Positions 33,263-42,613 of a stretch of 64,000 bases of DNA are shown here, piece by piece. How positions within the stretch are numbered: the stretch's first letter is position 1; each line of letters opens with the position of its first letter. The notes under the pieces are model-generated. The model saw nothing but the letters and a program-made list of their open reading frames with translations, was not told where the DNA came from and searched no databases. The stretch is taken from contig CAWEVM010000013.1 of the NCBI GenBank assembly GCA_963812505.1, forward strand, positions 56,282 to 120,281. The letters are read 5' to 3'. Origin of the DNA: JAMXLO01 sp963812505. Lineage in GTDB: Bacteria > Pseudomonadota > Alphaproteobacteria > Acetobacterales > Acetobacteraceae. Made by a program: the position numbers and the translations under genes.

Positions 33263-34165
33263 ATGCACATCGTGCGACGCCGCGGTTGGGAATTGTCGGA
33301 GCGCCTGGTGACGCCGGAGGCGCTGGTGCTGGGCCGCCGCGCGGCGCTGGCCGGAGCAGGCTCGGTGGTGCTGGCCGCCGCCGCGCCGGAGCGTAATCCC
33401 AAATACGTCCCTGGCCGCGACATCACCCCCGAGAAGTATGCGACCACCTACAACAACTATTACGAGTTCAGCGATGGCAAGGACCTGTGGGAGGCGGCGC
33501 AGGTCCTGAAGCAGCGACCGTGGACGATCAGTCTGCAGGGCGAGGTCAAGCAGCCACGCACCATCGCGATCGATGACCTGCTGAAGCAGGTTCAGCTTGA
33601 GGAGCGCATTTACCGCCACCGTTGCGTGGAGGCCTGGGCGATGACGGTGCCCTGGACGGGCTTCCCGCTCAGCCAGCTTCTGAAGATTGCCGAGCCATTG
33701 GGGTCGGCGAAATACATCGTATTCGAAACGGCACAGGACAAGACGATGCCGGGGCTGAACTCGCCGTTCTATCCCTGGCCGTACATCGAGGGGCTGGCGA
33801 TCGACGAGGCGGCGAACGATCTGGCGTTCGTCTCGACCGGGCTCTATGGCAAGCCGCTGCCGCCGCAGAACGGCGGCCCGATCCGGCTGACCGTGCCCTG
33901 GAAATACGGCTTCAAGTCCTGCAAGGCCTTGACCAAGATCAGTTTCAGCGAGAAGCAGCCGATGAACTTCTGGCAGGCGATCCAGCCGGCGGAATACGGT
34001 TTCTGGGCGAACGTCAACCCGGCGGTCGCGCATCCGCGGTGGAGCCAGGCGCAGGAGCGTCTGCTGGGCAGCAACGAAATGGTGCCAACGCAGATCTACA
34101 ACGGCTATGGTGAGTTCGTCGCGTCGCTTTACAGCGACCGGAAAAATGAGAAACTGTTCATGTGA
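33263..34165 (+). CDS. msrP: periplasmic methionine sulfoxide reductase catalytic subunit (YedY-type molybdoenzyme)
   Basis: 300 residues from ATG 33263, which has GGAGAG upstream (a TTG 30 bases earlier is less likely). A Tat-like signal (GRRAALAGAGSVVLAAAA) is followed by the sulfite-oxidase-type Moco domain. The Mo-ligand Cys is in YRHRCVEAWAMTVPW, and NGGPIRLTVPWKYGFKS with KALTKISF completes the family pattern. MsrP repairs oxidised methionines in periplasmic proteins. Its usual heme-membrane partner MsrQ is not next to it; a different small membrane protein is. Confidence 0.93.
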   Translation: MHIVRRRGWELSERLVTPEALVLGRRAALAGAGSVVLAAAAPERNPKYVPGRDITPEKYATTYNNYYEFSDGKDLWEAAQVLKQRPWTISLQGEVKQPRTIAIDDLLKQVQLEERIYRHRCVEAWAMTVPWTGFPLSQLLKIAEPLGSAKYIVFETAQDKTMPGLNSPFYPWPYIEGLAIDEAANDLAFVSTGLYGKPLPPQNGGPIRLTVPWKYGFKSCKALTKISFSEKQPMNFWQAIQPAEYGFWANVNPAVAHPRWSQAQERLLGSNEMVPTQIYNGYGEFVASLYSDRKNEKLFM

Positions 34166-34470
34166 TTGCCCAACAAATCTTGGCCGTAGTGGCCGCCATG
34201 TTTCTGGTAGGCGCCGTTGCCCTGGCGATGCTCGGGCCGCCGGAGGTGCCTCTCGGGCAGTTGCTGTTCATGATCGATCACGACCTCATGAATGCCACGC
34301 ACAATTTCATCGGCACGCACATAGCGACGTGGCTCTGGGACTACCTGATCGTGCCGGTGATGGTGCGTCCGGCTTGGCTTGTGCCGGCGGGGGTCGGGCT
34401 CATCTGCGGCGGCGTGTCTCTGTCACTGTCCACTCGGAAGACCACGCACCGGTCGCATCGACGCAGTTAG
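34162..34470 (+). CDS. small membrane protein coupled to msrP
   Basis: 102 residues starting with GTG 34162, overlapping the msrP stop as GTGA. Two or three hydrophobic segments (ILAVVAAMFLVGAVALAML, WDYLIVPVMV, LVPAGVGLICGGVSLSL) flank a His-containing loop (DHDLMNATHNFIGTH). It is far too short for MsrQ, which has six helices. No family is recognised. Translational coupling suggests it works with MsrP or its membrane electron supply, but this is inference. Confidence 0.65.
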   Translation: MIAQQILAVVAAMFLVGAVALAMLGPPEVPLGQLLFMIDHDLMNATHNFIGTHIATWLWDYLIVPVMVRPAWLVPAGVGLICGGVSLSLSTRKTTHRSHRRS

Positions 34471-34526
34471 CAGCAGGTTCGCGAGTTTCGGGTTCCCGCC
34501 GCGCGCAGGGGAAGGGGGGCAACGGC

Positions 34527-35297
34527 ATGGGAGCGTCGCTGACGGCGCGCGGCGGCGGCAACTTGCGGGGGCTCGTTGCTGGTCTGCTGCTGCTCGCGAT
34601 TGCGGGTTGTGCGGACAAGGCCGCCACCCAGGACAAGATCGCGGCACCTGACGAGGCAGCGTCGTTTGTCACTGTGGCATCGCAGCCCTCGAATGTCGGC
34701 GATGCCAAGATTGCCGCCCTGAAGTACCACGATTCCGGCGAATACGCGCAGGATCTCGCGCAAGTTGCCGGGCAGGCGAACGATTGGCTGGGGACCAGGG
34801 CGGCGACGGCCAGCCGGCCGGCCCTGGTGCTCGATATCGATGAGACCGCGCTGTCGAACTGGGAAGTCATCAAGCGGGACGATTTCGGTCGACCCATCGG
34901 CGGTCCGTGCAATCATGCCCTTGATGCGCCCTGTGGGTGGGCGGCGTGGGATCAGCTGGCGCGTGACACGGCCATCGAACCGACATTGCAGCTATTCCAG
35001 CGCGCTCGCGCGCTGAACGTCGCCGTGTTCTTCATAACCGGCCGCCCGGAGAACCAACGACGCGCGACCGAGCGTAATCTCGCGGCTGTCGGCTACGAGG
35101 GATATGAGAAGCTCTACATGGTGCCGAACGGTTCGCATTTCGCCTCGGCGGCCGACTTCAAGGCGCCGGTGCGCGCAGAGATCGAGCAGCAAGGCTATAC
35201 CATCATCGAGAACATGGGCGATCAGCCATCCGACCTGCTGGGCGGCTACGCCGAGAAGAAGTTCCTGCTGCCGGATCCCTTCTATCGCGTGCCATAG
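34527..35297 (+). CDS. HAD-family acid phosphatase lipoprotein (class B/C type)
   Basis: 256 residues from ATG 34527 after a GGAAGGGGGG tract. A lipoprotein signal ends in LLAIAGC (lipobox). The phosphatase core has the DxDxT motif LVLDIDETALSNWE (about residue 105), FFITGRPENQRRATERNL (motif II Thr) and MGDQPSDLLGG (motif IV Asp). It resembles the e(P4)/plasma-type acid phosphatases that dephosphorylate nucleotides in the periplasm or at the outer membrane. It stands as a single gene. Confidence 0.88.
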   Translation: MGASLTARGGGNLRGLVAGLLLLAIAGCADKAATQDKIAAPDEAASFVTVASQPSNVGDAKIAALKYHDSGEYAQDLAQVAGQANDWLGTRAATASRPALVLDIDETALSNWEVIKRDDFGRPIGGPCNHALDAPCGWAAWDQLARDTAIEPTLQLFQRARALNVAVFFITGRPENQRRATERNLAAVGYEGYEKLYMVPNGSHFASAADFKAPVRAEIEQQGYTIIENMGDQPSDLLGGYAEKKFLLPDPFYRVP

Positions 35298-35316
35298 CGC
35301 CCGCTGCGGCATCCCC

Positions 35317-35371
35317 CGTCGTCATGGCGGGCGATCCACGTCTTCGCTTTGATATCGTCAACAAAGACCGG
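35317..35371. repeat. GTCATGGCGGGC...ATCCACGTCTT-type intergenic repeat
   Basis: GTCGTCATGGCGGGCGATCC followed by ACGTCTTCGCTTTGATATCG. Sequences of this kind (CGTCATGGCC...CCATCCACGTC) recur in alphaproteobacterial intergenic DNA. It lies between two convergent genes. Only one copy is in the window, so the assignment rests on general knowledge. Confidence 0.4.
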
Positions 35372-35376
35372 CCGCA

Positions 35377-37134
35377 TCATACCCATGCTTCGTCGGCTAC
35401 CGGCTGACTGCGCACATTGATCCGCTCGGGAGCCAGCAGCTTGAGCCGTTCATCCGCTCCAACGGCGAGTGTATGGACGTAGAAGTAGGTTTCTTGGCAA
35501 TCGATCGGCGCCATCACGGGGGACGGGGCGGAAACAATCAGGAGACCACCGCACTCCCCGATCCAATCGATATGCCGATGACCGTGCATGATCACCGCGT
35601 GGTTGGCCAGATGCTGCAATCGACGGATGAACCAACTCCCGTTGATGAGCGCCGTCCCGATACGCTCCGACAATGCCTTCGCCGGCTTGGGGTATTCGAT
35701 GACGTGGTGATGCAGAGCGACGATCCAGCAGGCGCGCGGGTATTGTCCGACGGCAGCCGAAAGACCACGCGCCTGTTCGGCCGATACCAGGCCCAACGCA
35801 TTGGTGAATGAGAAATGTGTCTCGGCGTTGGAGTTGAGCACGATGACCCCAAGGCCATTGTCCGTCGCAGGTGGCATGACCATGGGAAAGATCGTCGCCC
35901 ACAGTCCGGCCAATGATCGCGACAGGCGCAGCGATCCATTGTCGGCGAAGGCGGCCATTTCACCGCCGTGCCATTTCAGTGCATCGGCCAATGTGCCGCC
36001 GAGCTTATCCGCGCTGCTCTCCACGACATGGAGCCGCGAACCTTGCAGCATTCCGAGTGCGGAGATCGTCCGCACCTGACGCAGGCGCTTCATGGGGCTC
36101 GTCGGCAGGTCCATTCGAGCAGGGCTCGCGCGGTCCACCACGTTGACGTCGTGGTTGCCCGGCAGCGCGATAACCAGTTCGGCAAGCCGCGGGTACGCCT
36201 CCAAAGCAGCGAAGAACTCGGCCCACTCCGCCGATCGGCCGGCATCCGTCAGGTCTCCTGTTATCAGGATAATGTCCAGCGGGCTCGCTCCGTGGACCTC
36301 ATCCAATCGCGCCAGTATCTCCCTCCACCGCTCGTTGCCGCGTGCGCCCGATCTTCCGCTCTCGATGCGAAATCCATAGCGCTCGCCGACGGTGTGGATG
36401 TCCGACAGGTGCGCGACGCGCCAGGTTCGGTCGCTGGCCGTCGCCGCGGCAAAGTCGCGAAAATCCCGCGGCTGGGCCATGGTCGCATCGGCAATCCCCC
36501 AGATGAGCGCCGCCGTCGCGAAATATCCGCAGATGAGGACAACACTGTTCGCCAGCAGGACGAGCACGAGCCGGTGCAACGACGTGAGATCCGCCAGGCT
36601 GCCCATCCATCGGGTCGCGGGCCACACGAGGATGATGATGCCGAAGCCGAGCCCACAGATCAGCAGGCCCGACGCCGCCGCGGCGCCGGCGCGAATGGAG
36701 CCGCGTTGGGCATCGCTCATCCGCGACGCAAGCAGTCCCTCGGCAAGATGCCGAATGCCTTCGCGAAACACGATATAGGCGGGCTGCACGGCCAGCGCAT
36801 TCAATGACCAGAAGCTGCTTTCGGCGAGCCGCAGCAGTGGCCGGCCGGCGAACCAGCCAATCACCATGAGCAGCGGCAGCAACAGCGCGGGCAGAATTTC
36901 GTAAAATATGTTCGCGGCATGCGACCAGACAGCGGCGATCCAGATCGACACCAGAAGCGGCGCTGCTCCGAGCAGCAGGCCGGGAAAGCCGATCAGCAGC
37001 ATCCAGGCGATTACCAGCTTTGGCAGGCTGATCTCCGCGAGCAGGCTGCCCGCCAGCGAGAGCATCGATCGCTTCTTGGTACTGGAAGCATCGTCCTCGA
37101 TGTCGCCGTTTCGCGGATCGAGGATCGGTGTCAT
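35377..37134 (-). CDS. membrane-anchored calcineurin-like metallophosphoesterase
   Basis: 585 residues from ATG 37134 (AGGAG upstream). The first 230 residues contain about four transmembrane helices. The cytoplasmic catalytic part has all metallophosphoesterase motifs: VAHLSDIHTVGERYG (DxH), ILITGDLTDAG (GD), ALPGNHDVN (GNHD), VALHHHVIE and MHGHRHID (GHxH). The substrate could be a nucleotide, lipid or protein phosphate. It sits 23 bases after the AI-2E family gene and is likely cotranscribed. Confidence 0.85.
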   Translation of the reverse strand: MTPILDPRNGDIEDDASSTKKRSMLSLAGSLLAEISLPKLVIAWMLLIGFPGLLLGAAPLLVSIWIAAVWSHAANIFYEILPALLLPLLMVIGWFAGRPLLRLAESSFWSLNALAVQPAYIVFREGIRHLAEGLLASRMSDAQRGSIRAGAAAASGLLICGLGFGIIILVWPATRWMGSLADLTSLHRLVLVLLANSVVLICGYFATAALIWGIADATMAQPRDFRDFAAATASDRTWRVAHLSDIHTVGERYGFRIESGRSGARGNERWREILARLDEVHGASPLDIILITGDLTDAGRSAEWAEFFAALEAYPRLAELVIALPGNHDVNVVDRASPARMDLPTSPMKRLRQVRTISALGMLQGSRLHVVESSADKLGGTLADALKWHGGEMAAFADNGSLRLSRSLAGLWATIFPMVMPPATDNGLGVIVLNSNAETHFSFTNALGLVSAEQARGLSAAVGQYPRACWIVALHHHVIEYPKPAKALSERIGTALINGSWFIRRLQHLANHAVIMHGHRHIDWIGECGGLLIVSAPSPVMAPIDCQETYFYVHTLAVGADERLKLLAPERINVRSQPVADEAWV

Positions 37135-37157
37135 CGGTGTCTCCTGCAAGGCGCCCG

Positions 37158-38243
37158 TCAGTCCCGCGCGGACGCGGGCGCTCCGAACACCTCCGCAACC
37201 CAGCGGCTCGACGCATTTTGTTCGCAGATGGTCAGGACCGCGATCACGATGGGAACGCCGATGAACGCGCCGGCAATGCCCCATAGGAAGGTCCAGAAGA
37301 ACACGGCGAACAGCACCATGAACGGCGACATCGAAAGTACGCTGCCAGCGATCCGGGGCTCGAGGTAGCTGCCGACAAGGAACTGAATGAGGTTCAGACA
37401 TCCGAAGACCAGGATCGCATTCTGCCAGGCCTCGAATTGCGCGATGGCGAAGAGCGTTGGCAGAACGGTTGCGACCAATGGGCCGATGAACGGAATGTAG
37501 TTGAGTGCGAAGGCGATCACGCCCCATTCCTGCGCGAGCGGAAGTCCGCAGAGCGAGATGAAACCCCACACCAGAAAACCCGTCACGACGCTCATCAGAG
37601 AGCGGACCAGAAGGTAGCGCCGGAATTTCGCAGCGGTCAGGGAGCCGCCGGTCAACATGACCCGTCCGGCCTCCTGGTTCTTCATGCCGCGGAGTCTGCG
37701 GGCCGCGTCGTCCACTTCCATCAGGCCCAAAATGACGTAGATCAGTACAATGAGCGAGAAGCTCAGCGTGCCGTTTATCCTGGTGGTGACCTCCTGGAAG
37801 GCTCGCAGCACCCAGCCGACGTTGAAATGCTCGGCCCAAAGGCTCTCGACCACGATGCCATGTCCTGCGAGCCAATCGGCCATCTGGTTGTAGAGAAGCT
37901 GGAACCGGGCAGCGTCGGTGACGATGTAGCGACCGACCCTGCTGAAGGCCCAGGTGATCGTCCAGGCGAATGCGCCGATCACCATGATGGTCGCGAGCAC
38001 ACTGATCGCGAGGGCGACGAGCTTCGGAAGCCGCGCCTGCAGCTGTGCCTGCAACGGCCAGACGATCGCGATGATAAACAGCGCGAAAGTCAGTGGCGCA
38101 AAAACGGCCTCAGCAACCCCCAACGCGGCCACCACGAGTATTGCAGTGCCAATGCCCACCATCGCGCGGAGTGCACCATCACCGATCCTGCGTGCTCGCT
38201 TGATGGGATCGCGAATCGGCTCGAAGCCCTCGGCGGATGACAT
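37158..38243 (-). CDS. AI-2E family transporter
   Basis: 361 residues with about eight transmembrane helices. Family hallmarks are IIAIVWPLQAQLQARLPKLVA, LIYVILGLMEVDD, ALNYIPFIGPLVATVLPTLFA and GSYLEPRIAGSVLSMSP. AI-2E/PerM proteins are secondary transporters; some export autoinducer 2, others exchange cations, so the substrate is open. ATG 38243 is chosen; ATG 38255 is an alternative. It forms an operon with the phosphoesterase. Confidence 0.88.
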   Translation of the reverse strand: MSSAEGFEPIRDPIKRARRIGDGALRAMVGIGTAILVVAALGVAEAVFAPLTFALFIIAIVWPLQAQLQARLPKLVALAISVLATIMVIGAFAWTITWAFSRVGRYIVTDAARFQLLYNQMADWLAGHGIVVESLWAEHFNVGWVLRAFQEVTTRINGTLSFSLIVLIYVILGLMEVDDAARRLRGMKNQEAGRVMLTGGSLTAAKFRRYLLVRSLMSVVTGFLVWGFISLCGLPLAQEWGVIAFALNYIPFIGPLVATVLPTLFAIAQFEAWQNAILVFGCLNLIQFLVGSYLEPRIAGSVLSMSPFMVLFAVFFWTFLWGIAGAFIGVPIVIAVLTICEQNASSRWVAEVFGAPASARD

Positions 38244-38409
38244 TCTGTGTGACATTCCTGAATGTCTGTTGGTGCGGCAACTCGAAGGCCAGCGCGCATG
38301 GCTGCATGACGGACCGATGGAGGTAGCTCGTGCGTCCCCGATCAGATTTGCAAGCAAGTGAATCACGGGCAGTCGGTGATGTCGAGGAGTGGTGACGCGG
38401 TCGCAGCGA

Positions 38410-38841
38410 TTATCCCACCAATCTACGCGCGATTGCGATCACCCGGTGCGCCTCGCTCCACAGGTTGAATTCGTCGAGCGCATCCAGCTTCGCCCACGCC
38501 GCCTCGGTGACATCGGTCGCGGCGACGGGTTCGCCAGCAACCCAGCGGGTAGCGAAGTCGATGATCGTGTAGTGGAAGCGCACGCGCCCCGATAAGTCGC
38601 GGCGGATGTTGTCCACCGTGGCGGCGAAGTGCAGCGAATCGACTTCGAGGCCCGTCTCCTCCAGCAGTTCGCGTCGCGCCGCCTCTTCGGCGGTCTCGCC
38701 AAGCTCCTGTGCACCGCCTGGCAGTGTCCACGCGCCGACATTGGGCGGCTTGCCGCGGCGAACCAGCAGAACGGTGTCATCCTTGATGACCACGATCCCG
38801 ATCCCGACGATCGGCCGGGCCGGATATTCACGATCACTCAC
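38410..38841 (-). CDS. NUDIX hydrolase (ADP-ribose/nucleotide type)
   Basis: 143 residues. VLLVRRGKPPNVGAWTLPGG leads into the Nudix box GGAQELGETAEEAARRELLEETGLEV, complete at residues 42-65. The pattern LPGGxxExGE with WTLPGG resembles ADP-ribose pyrophosphatase/MutT-like enzymes. Its start overlaps the DUF4340 stop by 4 bases, so it is the last gene of the Gld-type ABC operon, although no functional link is evident. Confidence 0.9.
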   Translation of the reverse strand: MSDREYPARPIVGIGIVVIKDDTVLLVRRGKPPNVGAWTLPGGAQELGETAEEAARRELLEETGLEVDSLHFAATVDNIRRDLSGRVRFHYTIIDFATRWVAGEPVAATDVTEAAWAKLDALDEFNLWSEAHRVIAIARRLVG

Positions 38842-39887
38842 TGCTTGGGCGCTTCGGCCGGCGGGCTGGCGGCAGGCTTTTCGGGCGGCGGTGCTTTCAG
38901 ATCATCGAGCGACGGCACCAGCGCCTTCTCCTTCCAGGCGCCGAGCTGATAGGTCCAGCCAGCCAGTCGCGCGTCCAATTTGTCGGCCTCCGCCTTGGTT
39001 TTGTCACCGCCCGTAGCCGAGAACCGCGCCCAGATGTCTTTTTCGCCCTTGAACACCGTCGCCGTCACCGTCAGCCCATCGCTTGTGGTGTACACCGACT
39101 GGCCGATCTTGTCGCCGACCGGCTGCTTGTCGGTCTGCACGTCCTCGAATGTCAGCAGCTCCAGTCCGCGATCGACGTCATCGAGTTTGTAGTCATCGAG
39201 CGGCGGATGGTCCGCGGGCGTCTTCAGAACCAGCTTCTGTCCGTCGAGCGCCATGTCGAGCGTCTGATCGCCGTGGGTCACTGCGACGCTGGCGATGCGG
39301 CCATGGTCGATGTTCATGATGTCGCGTTCGAGCCAGAGCTGCGGATCGGCATCAACCTGCAGGCTGCCCTCCGCAAGCCAGGTCTGATTGTCATCGGGCC
39401 GGCGCACATAGACCTGCTCCGGCACATTTCCCTGCGTCCGCACGCGACGATGGCCGACGATCAGCGCGACGATCGGCTTGCCCGACGCGTCCAGCACACG
39501 CAGCAGGTTTGAATTGGCGGTCTTGCCGTTCGGGTCTTCCAGACCGAGGCGGCTGAACTGCTCGGGATCGGCGGTGCGCTGTTCGACCAACCGAAGCTCA
39601 GTCAGCGCGGTCAGCATGCCACGCAGTTTGCTCGCCTGGACCGCGTAGCCGCCACGGTCCTCGAGACCCCAGATGTCGCCGTGCTTCACGATGGCGGTGG
39701 TCTTGCCCTGATGGCTGATCTCGACCCGCGCGGCATCCTGCAGCTTTTGCGCGAGACCGGGGAACAGGAGCCGGCCTTCGCTGTAGGCCCGTTGCTCGCT
39801 GGGCTGTTGGGCAGTGCCGAAATACCACCCGCCGGCGATGGCAACGATGCCGATGACGACCAATGCTGCAAGGGTACGGGGTCTCAT
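38838..39887 (-). CDS. DUF4340 domain protein
   Basis: 349 residues. One N-terminal membrane anchor (LAALVVIGIVAIAGGWYFG) is followed by a long periplasmic beta-rich domain with IWGLEDRGGYAVQASKLRGML and LVEQRTADPEQFSRLGLEDP, which are DUF4340 hallmarks. The C-terminus is a Pro/Ala tail. DUF4340 genes regularly follow gldG-like genes in ABC export operons; here both flanking junctions are ATGA overlaps. Its exact role is unknown. Confidence 0.88.
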   Translation of the reverse strand: MRPRTLAALVVIGIVAIAGGWYFGTAQQPSEQRAYSEGRLLFPGLAQKLQDAARVEISHQGKTTAIVKHGDIWGLEDRGGYAVQASKLRGMLTALTELRLVEQRTADPEQFSRLGLEDPNGKTANSNLLRVLDASGKPIVALIVGHRRVRTQGNVPEQVYVRRPDDNQTWLAEGSLQVDADPQLWLERDIMNIDHGRIASVAVTHGDQTLDMALDGQKLVLKTPADHPPLDDYKLDDVDRGLELLTFEDVQTDKQPVGDKIGQSVYTTSDGLTVTATVFKGEKDIWARFSATGGDKTKAEADKLDARLAGWTYQLGAWKEKALVPSLDDLKAPPPEKPAASPPAEAPKQ

Positions 39888-41800
39888 GCCCTCGCCCTCG
39901 CGCGGCGGCGGCTGCGCATGACACCGAGCACAATCGCCACGATCACCAGCACCGCCGGGACCAGTACAATATTGAACACCCGAAGCTCGGTCTCGACCCG
40001 CGAGATGTCACGGTTCAGGTCGTACTGCACCGCGCGCAACTGCTGTCGCGTATCGACGATGTCCTTGCGTGCGGCGTCGATGGCTGTGCGCTGCTCCGGC
40101 GTGATCACCGCCTGCGCGTTGGCCTGATCAGCGCCCGTGGGCCCTTGACGCAGTGCGCTCAACTGCTTCTCCGTGTCGTCCAGGTGCTTCTGCAGCGCCT
40201 GCTCGGTCTGGCGGAATTTTGCTTCCGCCTCGCCCTGCATCTGGTTGATCAGGATAAACGGATGGTTGCTGTCGCCGCGAGAGCGCAATCCGATCAGCGC
40301 GTCGCCACCCGCGAGCGTGCCGATCAGGTTGGCGACGAACGGGCCGTTGTCGCTGAACGGCATCGCCGTCTGCTGGCCGAAGAAGTCGGAGACCCGCACC
40401 CAGAACCGGTCGGCCAGAATGTCGCTGTCGGACACCACGACGAGATTGGCGGGACCATCGGTCTGCGCCTTGTAGTCAGGGAACTTCTCTGGCCGCTTCT
40501 GGTCTTTTGCCAGTTCCGGCGGTCCGGTAAACGCCGATTTCAGCACGCCGTGGATGCGCGCCGCGATCACGCGCGGACCGCCCGACGGCTTGAATTCCGC
40601 CAGCACCTTGGCGGGATCCGGCATCTTGACCTGATCGACCGGTATCTCACCCGAGCGACTGCTGCTGGTCAGCAGCGGCGTGAAATCGATCGAGGCATGC
40701 GGCGCCTTGCTGATCGAACCGGCAGACGCCACCGTGACCTGCTGGAGGTCAGCGGTCGCAGGGTCGTTGTGATTGATGCCGTCGCGGATGTTGAACCAGG
40801 CGACATAGTTCACCGCCTGCACTTCGTCATTTGCATTGGCGCGCACGCGCCACGCGCCGGTGAGGTCGCCAACCACCTTGGTCGGATCGAACTCGATGCC
40901 CCAGGCGTCGAACAGCTTCTTCAAATTCGAGCTGGTATCGGTGGGCGGCATGCCGTTGGGCGAGGGGGTGGCGGCCATCGCCTCGCTCCACGGATCGACC
41001 ATCACCATCAGCCGGCCACCGCGCATGACGAACTGGTCGATCGCATACAGCGTGGCGTCCGACAGGTTCTGCGCCTCTGCGACCAGCAGCACCTGGATGT
41101 CGGGATCGATCACCTGGGCGTCGGTGGCGACGGTCTTCACCTGATTGGTCTGGCGCAGCAACGTTGCAGAGGCATACGGCTGACCGCCGGCGGCGGGCTG
41201 GCCGCGCATCGCCATCATCATCGCGCGCGGATCGCCGTCCAGCGGCAGCGACGACATCACCCCGATCACCGGCCGCTTCGGATTCGACAGGTCGTAGATC
41301 AGCTTTGTCAGGTCGTACTCAAGGAAGCGCTCACGCTCCGGCTGGAAGAAGGCGATGGTGCGCTCATCGTCCTCGAGGTTGCTGCCGGCGAGGCCGAAAT
41401 AGACCTGCACGCCGCCTTGATCGAGCGGCACGCCTTGCAGACCGTAGGCCAGCGCGCGGTCCTCGGTATCGCTGAACGGTTCGGGGTCGTAGAACTCCAG
41501 GTGTACTTTGCCGCCGGAGACCGCGGCATATTCGCCCAGCATCTCGCGCACGTGGTCGGCGTAGGCGCCGTATACCGGCACAGTGCTGCCAAGGCGACGT
41601 GAGTAGAACAGGCGCAGTGTGATCGGTTCCTTGAGATCGGCCAGGATTTTCCGCGTGCCGTCCGACAGCGTGTAGATGTGACCGCGAGTCAGATCGACAT
41701 GCAGGTTCGTCAGTCGCGCGTCGGCGAACATGTTGATGCCAATTGCGATCGCGGCGACAGCGATTACACCGATGATGGAGAACCAGATGCGGCGGCGCAT
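39884..41800 (-). CDS. GldG-like ABC auxiliary protein
   Basis: 638 residues. An N-terminal helix (IWFSIIGVIAVAAIAIGINMF), a long periplasmic GldG/ABC_transp_aux domain (LTNLHVDLTRGHIYTLSDGT, RPVIGVMSSLPLDG, RGGRLMVMVDPWSEA, LVVVSDSDILADRFWVRVSD) and a C-terminal helix followed by RSRRRARARA. A coiled coil (about residues 530-610) precedes the last helix. In gliding bacteroidetes GldG works with GldA and GldF; in proteobacteria the homologous operon has unknown cargo. It is 4 bases after the permease gene. Confidence 0.9.
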   Translation of the reverse strand: MRRRIWFSIIGVIAVAAIAIGINMFADARLTNLHVDLTRGHIYTLSDGTRKILADLKEPITLRLFYSRRLGSTVPVYGAYADHVREMLGEYAAVSGGKVHLEFYDPEPFSDTEDRALAYGLQGVPLDQGGVQVYFGLAGSNLEDDERTIAFFQPERERFLEYDLTKLIYDLSNPKRPVIGVMSSLPLDGDPRAMMMAMRGQPAAGGQPYASATLLRQTNQVKTVATDAQVIDPDIQVLLVAEAQNLSDATLYAIDQFVMRGGRLMVMVDPWSEAMAATPSPNGMPPTDTSSNLKKLFDAWGIEFDPTKVVGDLTGAWRVRANANDEVQAVNYVAWFNIRDGINHNDPATADLQQVTVASAGSISKAPHASIDFTPLLTSSSRSGEIPVDQVKMPDPAKVLAEFKPSGGPRVIAARIHGVLKSAFTGPPELAKDQKRPEKFPDYKAQTDGPANLVVVSDSDILADRFWVRVSDFFGQQTAMPFSDNGPFVANLIGTLAGGDALIGLRSRGDSNHPFILINQMQGEAEAKFRQTEQALQKHLDDTEKQLSALRQGPTGADQANAQAVITPEQRTAIDAARKDIVDTRQQLRAVQYDLNRDISRVETELRVFNIVLVPAVLVIVAIVLGVMRSRRRARARA

Positions 41801-41804
41801 GACG

Positions 41805-42536
41805 TCAGTCCGCCTTTCGCTCTTCGACGATCACGGCATTGAGGAACAACCAGAAGGCAATGAAGGTGGCGAAGAAGATCAGGTCGCGCAGGCTGACCAC
41901 ACCGCGCGTGAAGTCCTGAAAGCGGTCGATCACCGCGATGCGCCGCGCGATCTCGGCAAGCGCCGGTGTGTTGCGGGACAGGAAGTCGGTGACCACCGGG
42001 TAGGACGCCACTGCGAACACGAAGCAGACCGCGACGCCGAGGACGAAGGCGATCACCTGGTTCTTGGTCAGCGCCGAAAGAGCGGCGCCGATCGAGAGGA
42101 AAGCGCCGGCGACGAGCAACGCGCCGACATAGCCTGATGCGATCACGCCGTTGTCCGGTTGGCCCAGGATGTTGACGGTGATGACAAACGGAAATGTCAG
42201 GACCAGCGCGATGGCGCAGAAAGCCCATGCGGCAAGGAATTTCCCGAGCACGGCCTCGGTCTGCGTGATCGGCAACGTCAGCAGCAGCTCAATCGTGCCG
42301 AGCCGGCGCTCCTCGGCCCAGAGGCGCATGGTGATCGCGGGGACCAGCAGCAGGAACACCCATGGGATGAAGGTGAAGAACGGATTGAGGTCGGCCTGGC
42401 CGCGATCGAAGAAGCCACCGAGGTTGAACGTCAGTGCGCCCTGCAGGACAAGGAAGATCACGATGAATACCGATGCGACCGGCGTGGCGAAGTAGCCGCC
42501 GAGTTCGCGTCCCGCGATGATGAACACGTTGCGCAC
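41805..42536 (-). CDS. ABC transporter permease (GldF/ABC-2 type)
   Basis: 243 residues with six predicted membrane segments. MRNVFIIAGRELGGYFATPVASVFIVIF and MRLWAEERRLGTIELLLTLPIT (the ABC-2 amphipathic region) are typical of the GldF/NosY permease group. It lies between the ATPase and gldG-like genes, separated from the ATPase by a C-rich hairpin repeat. It forms the membrane channel of the exporter. Confidence 0.9.
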   Translation of the reverse strand: MRNVFIIAGRELGGYFATPVASVFIVIFLVLQGALTFNLGGFFDRGQADLNPFFTFIPWVFLLLVPAITMRLWAEERRLGTIELLLTLPITQTEAVLGKFLAAWAFCAIALVLTFPFVITVNILGQPDNGVIASGYVGALLVAGAFLSIGAALSALTKNQVIAFVLGVAVCFVFAVASYPVVTDFLSRNTPALAEIARRIAVIDRFQDFTRGVVSLRDLIFFATFIAFWLFLNAVIVEERKAD

Positions 42537-42569
42537 GCCTTACTCCTCCTCCCGGCGAGTACAATTCGT

Positions 42570-42610
42570 CCTCCCCCTCCCCTTGCGGGAAGGGGTCGGG
42601 AAGAGGGGGC
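42570..42610. repeat. C-rich hairpin repeat, copy 5
   Basis: CCTCCCCCTCCCCTTGCGGG followed by AAGGGGTCGGGAAGAGGGGG, in the gap between the ABC ATPase stop and the permease start. Within an operon it may set mRNA stability or relative expression rather than end transcription. Confidence 0.75.
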
Positions 42611-42613
42611 GCA

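Noticed and set aside
34162..34470. MsrQ (YedZ) downstream of msrP
   Set aside because: Only about 100 residues with two or three helices; MsrQ has six helices and heme-binding histidines in a protein about twice as long.
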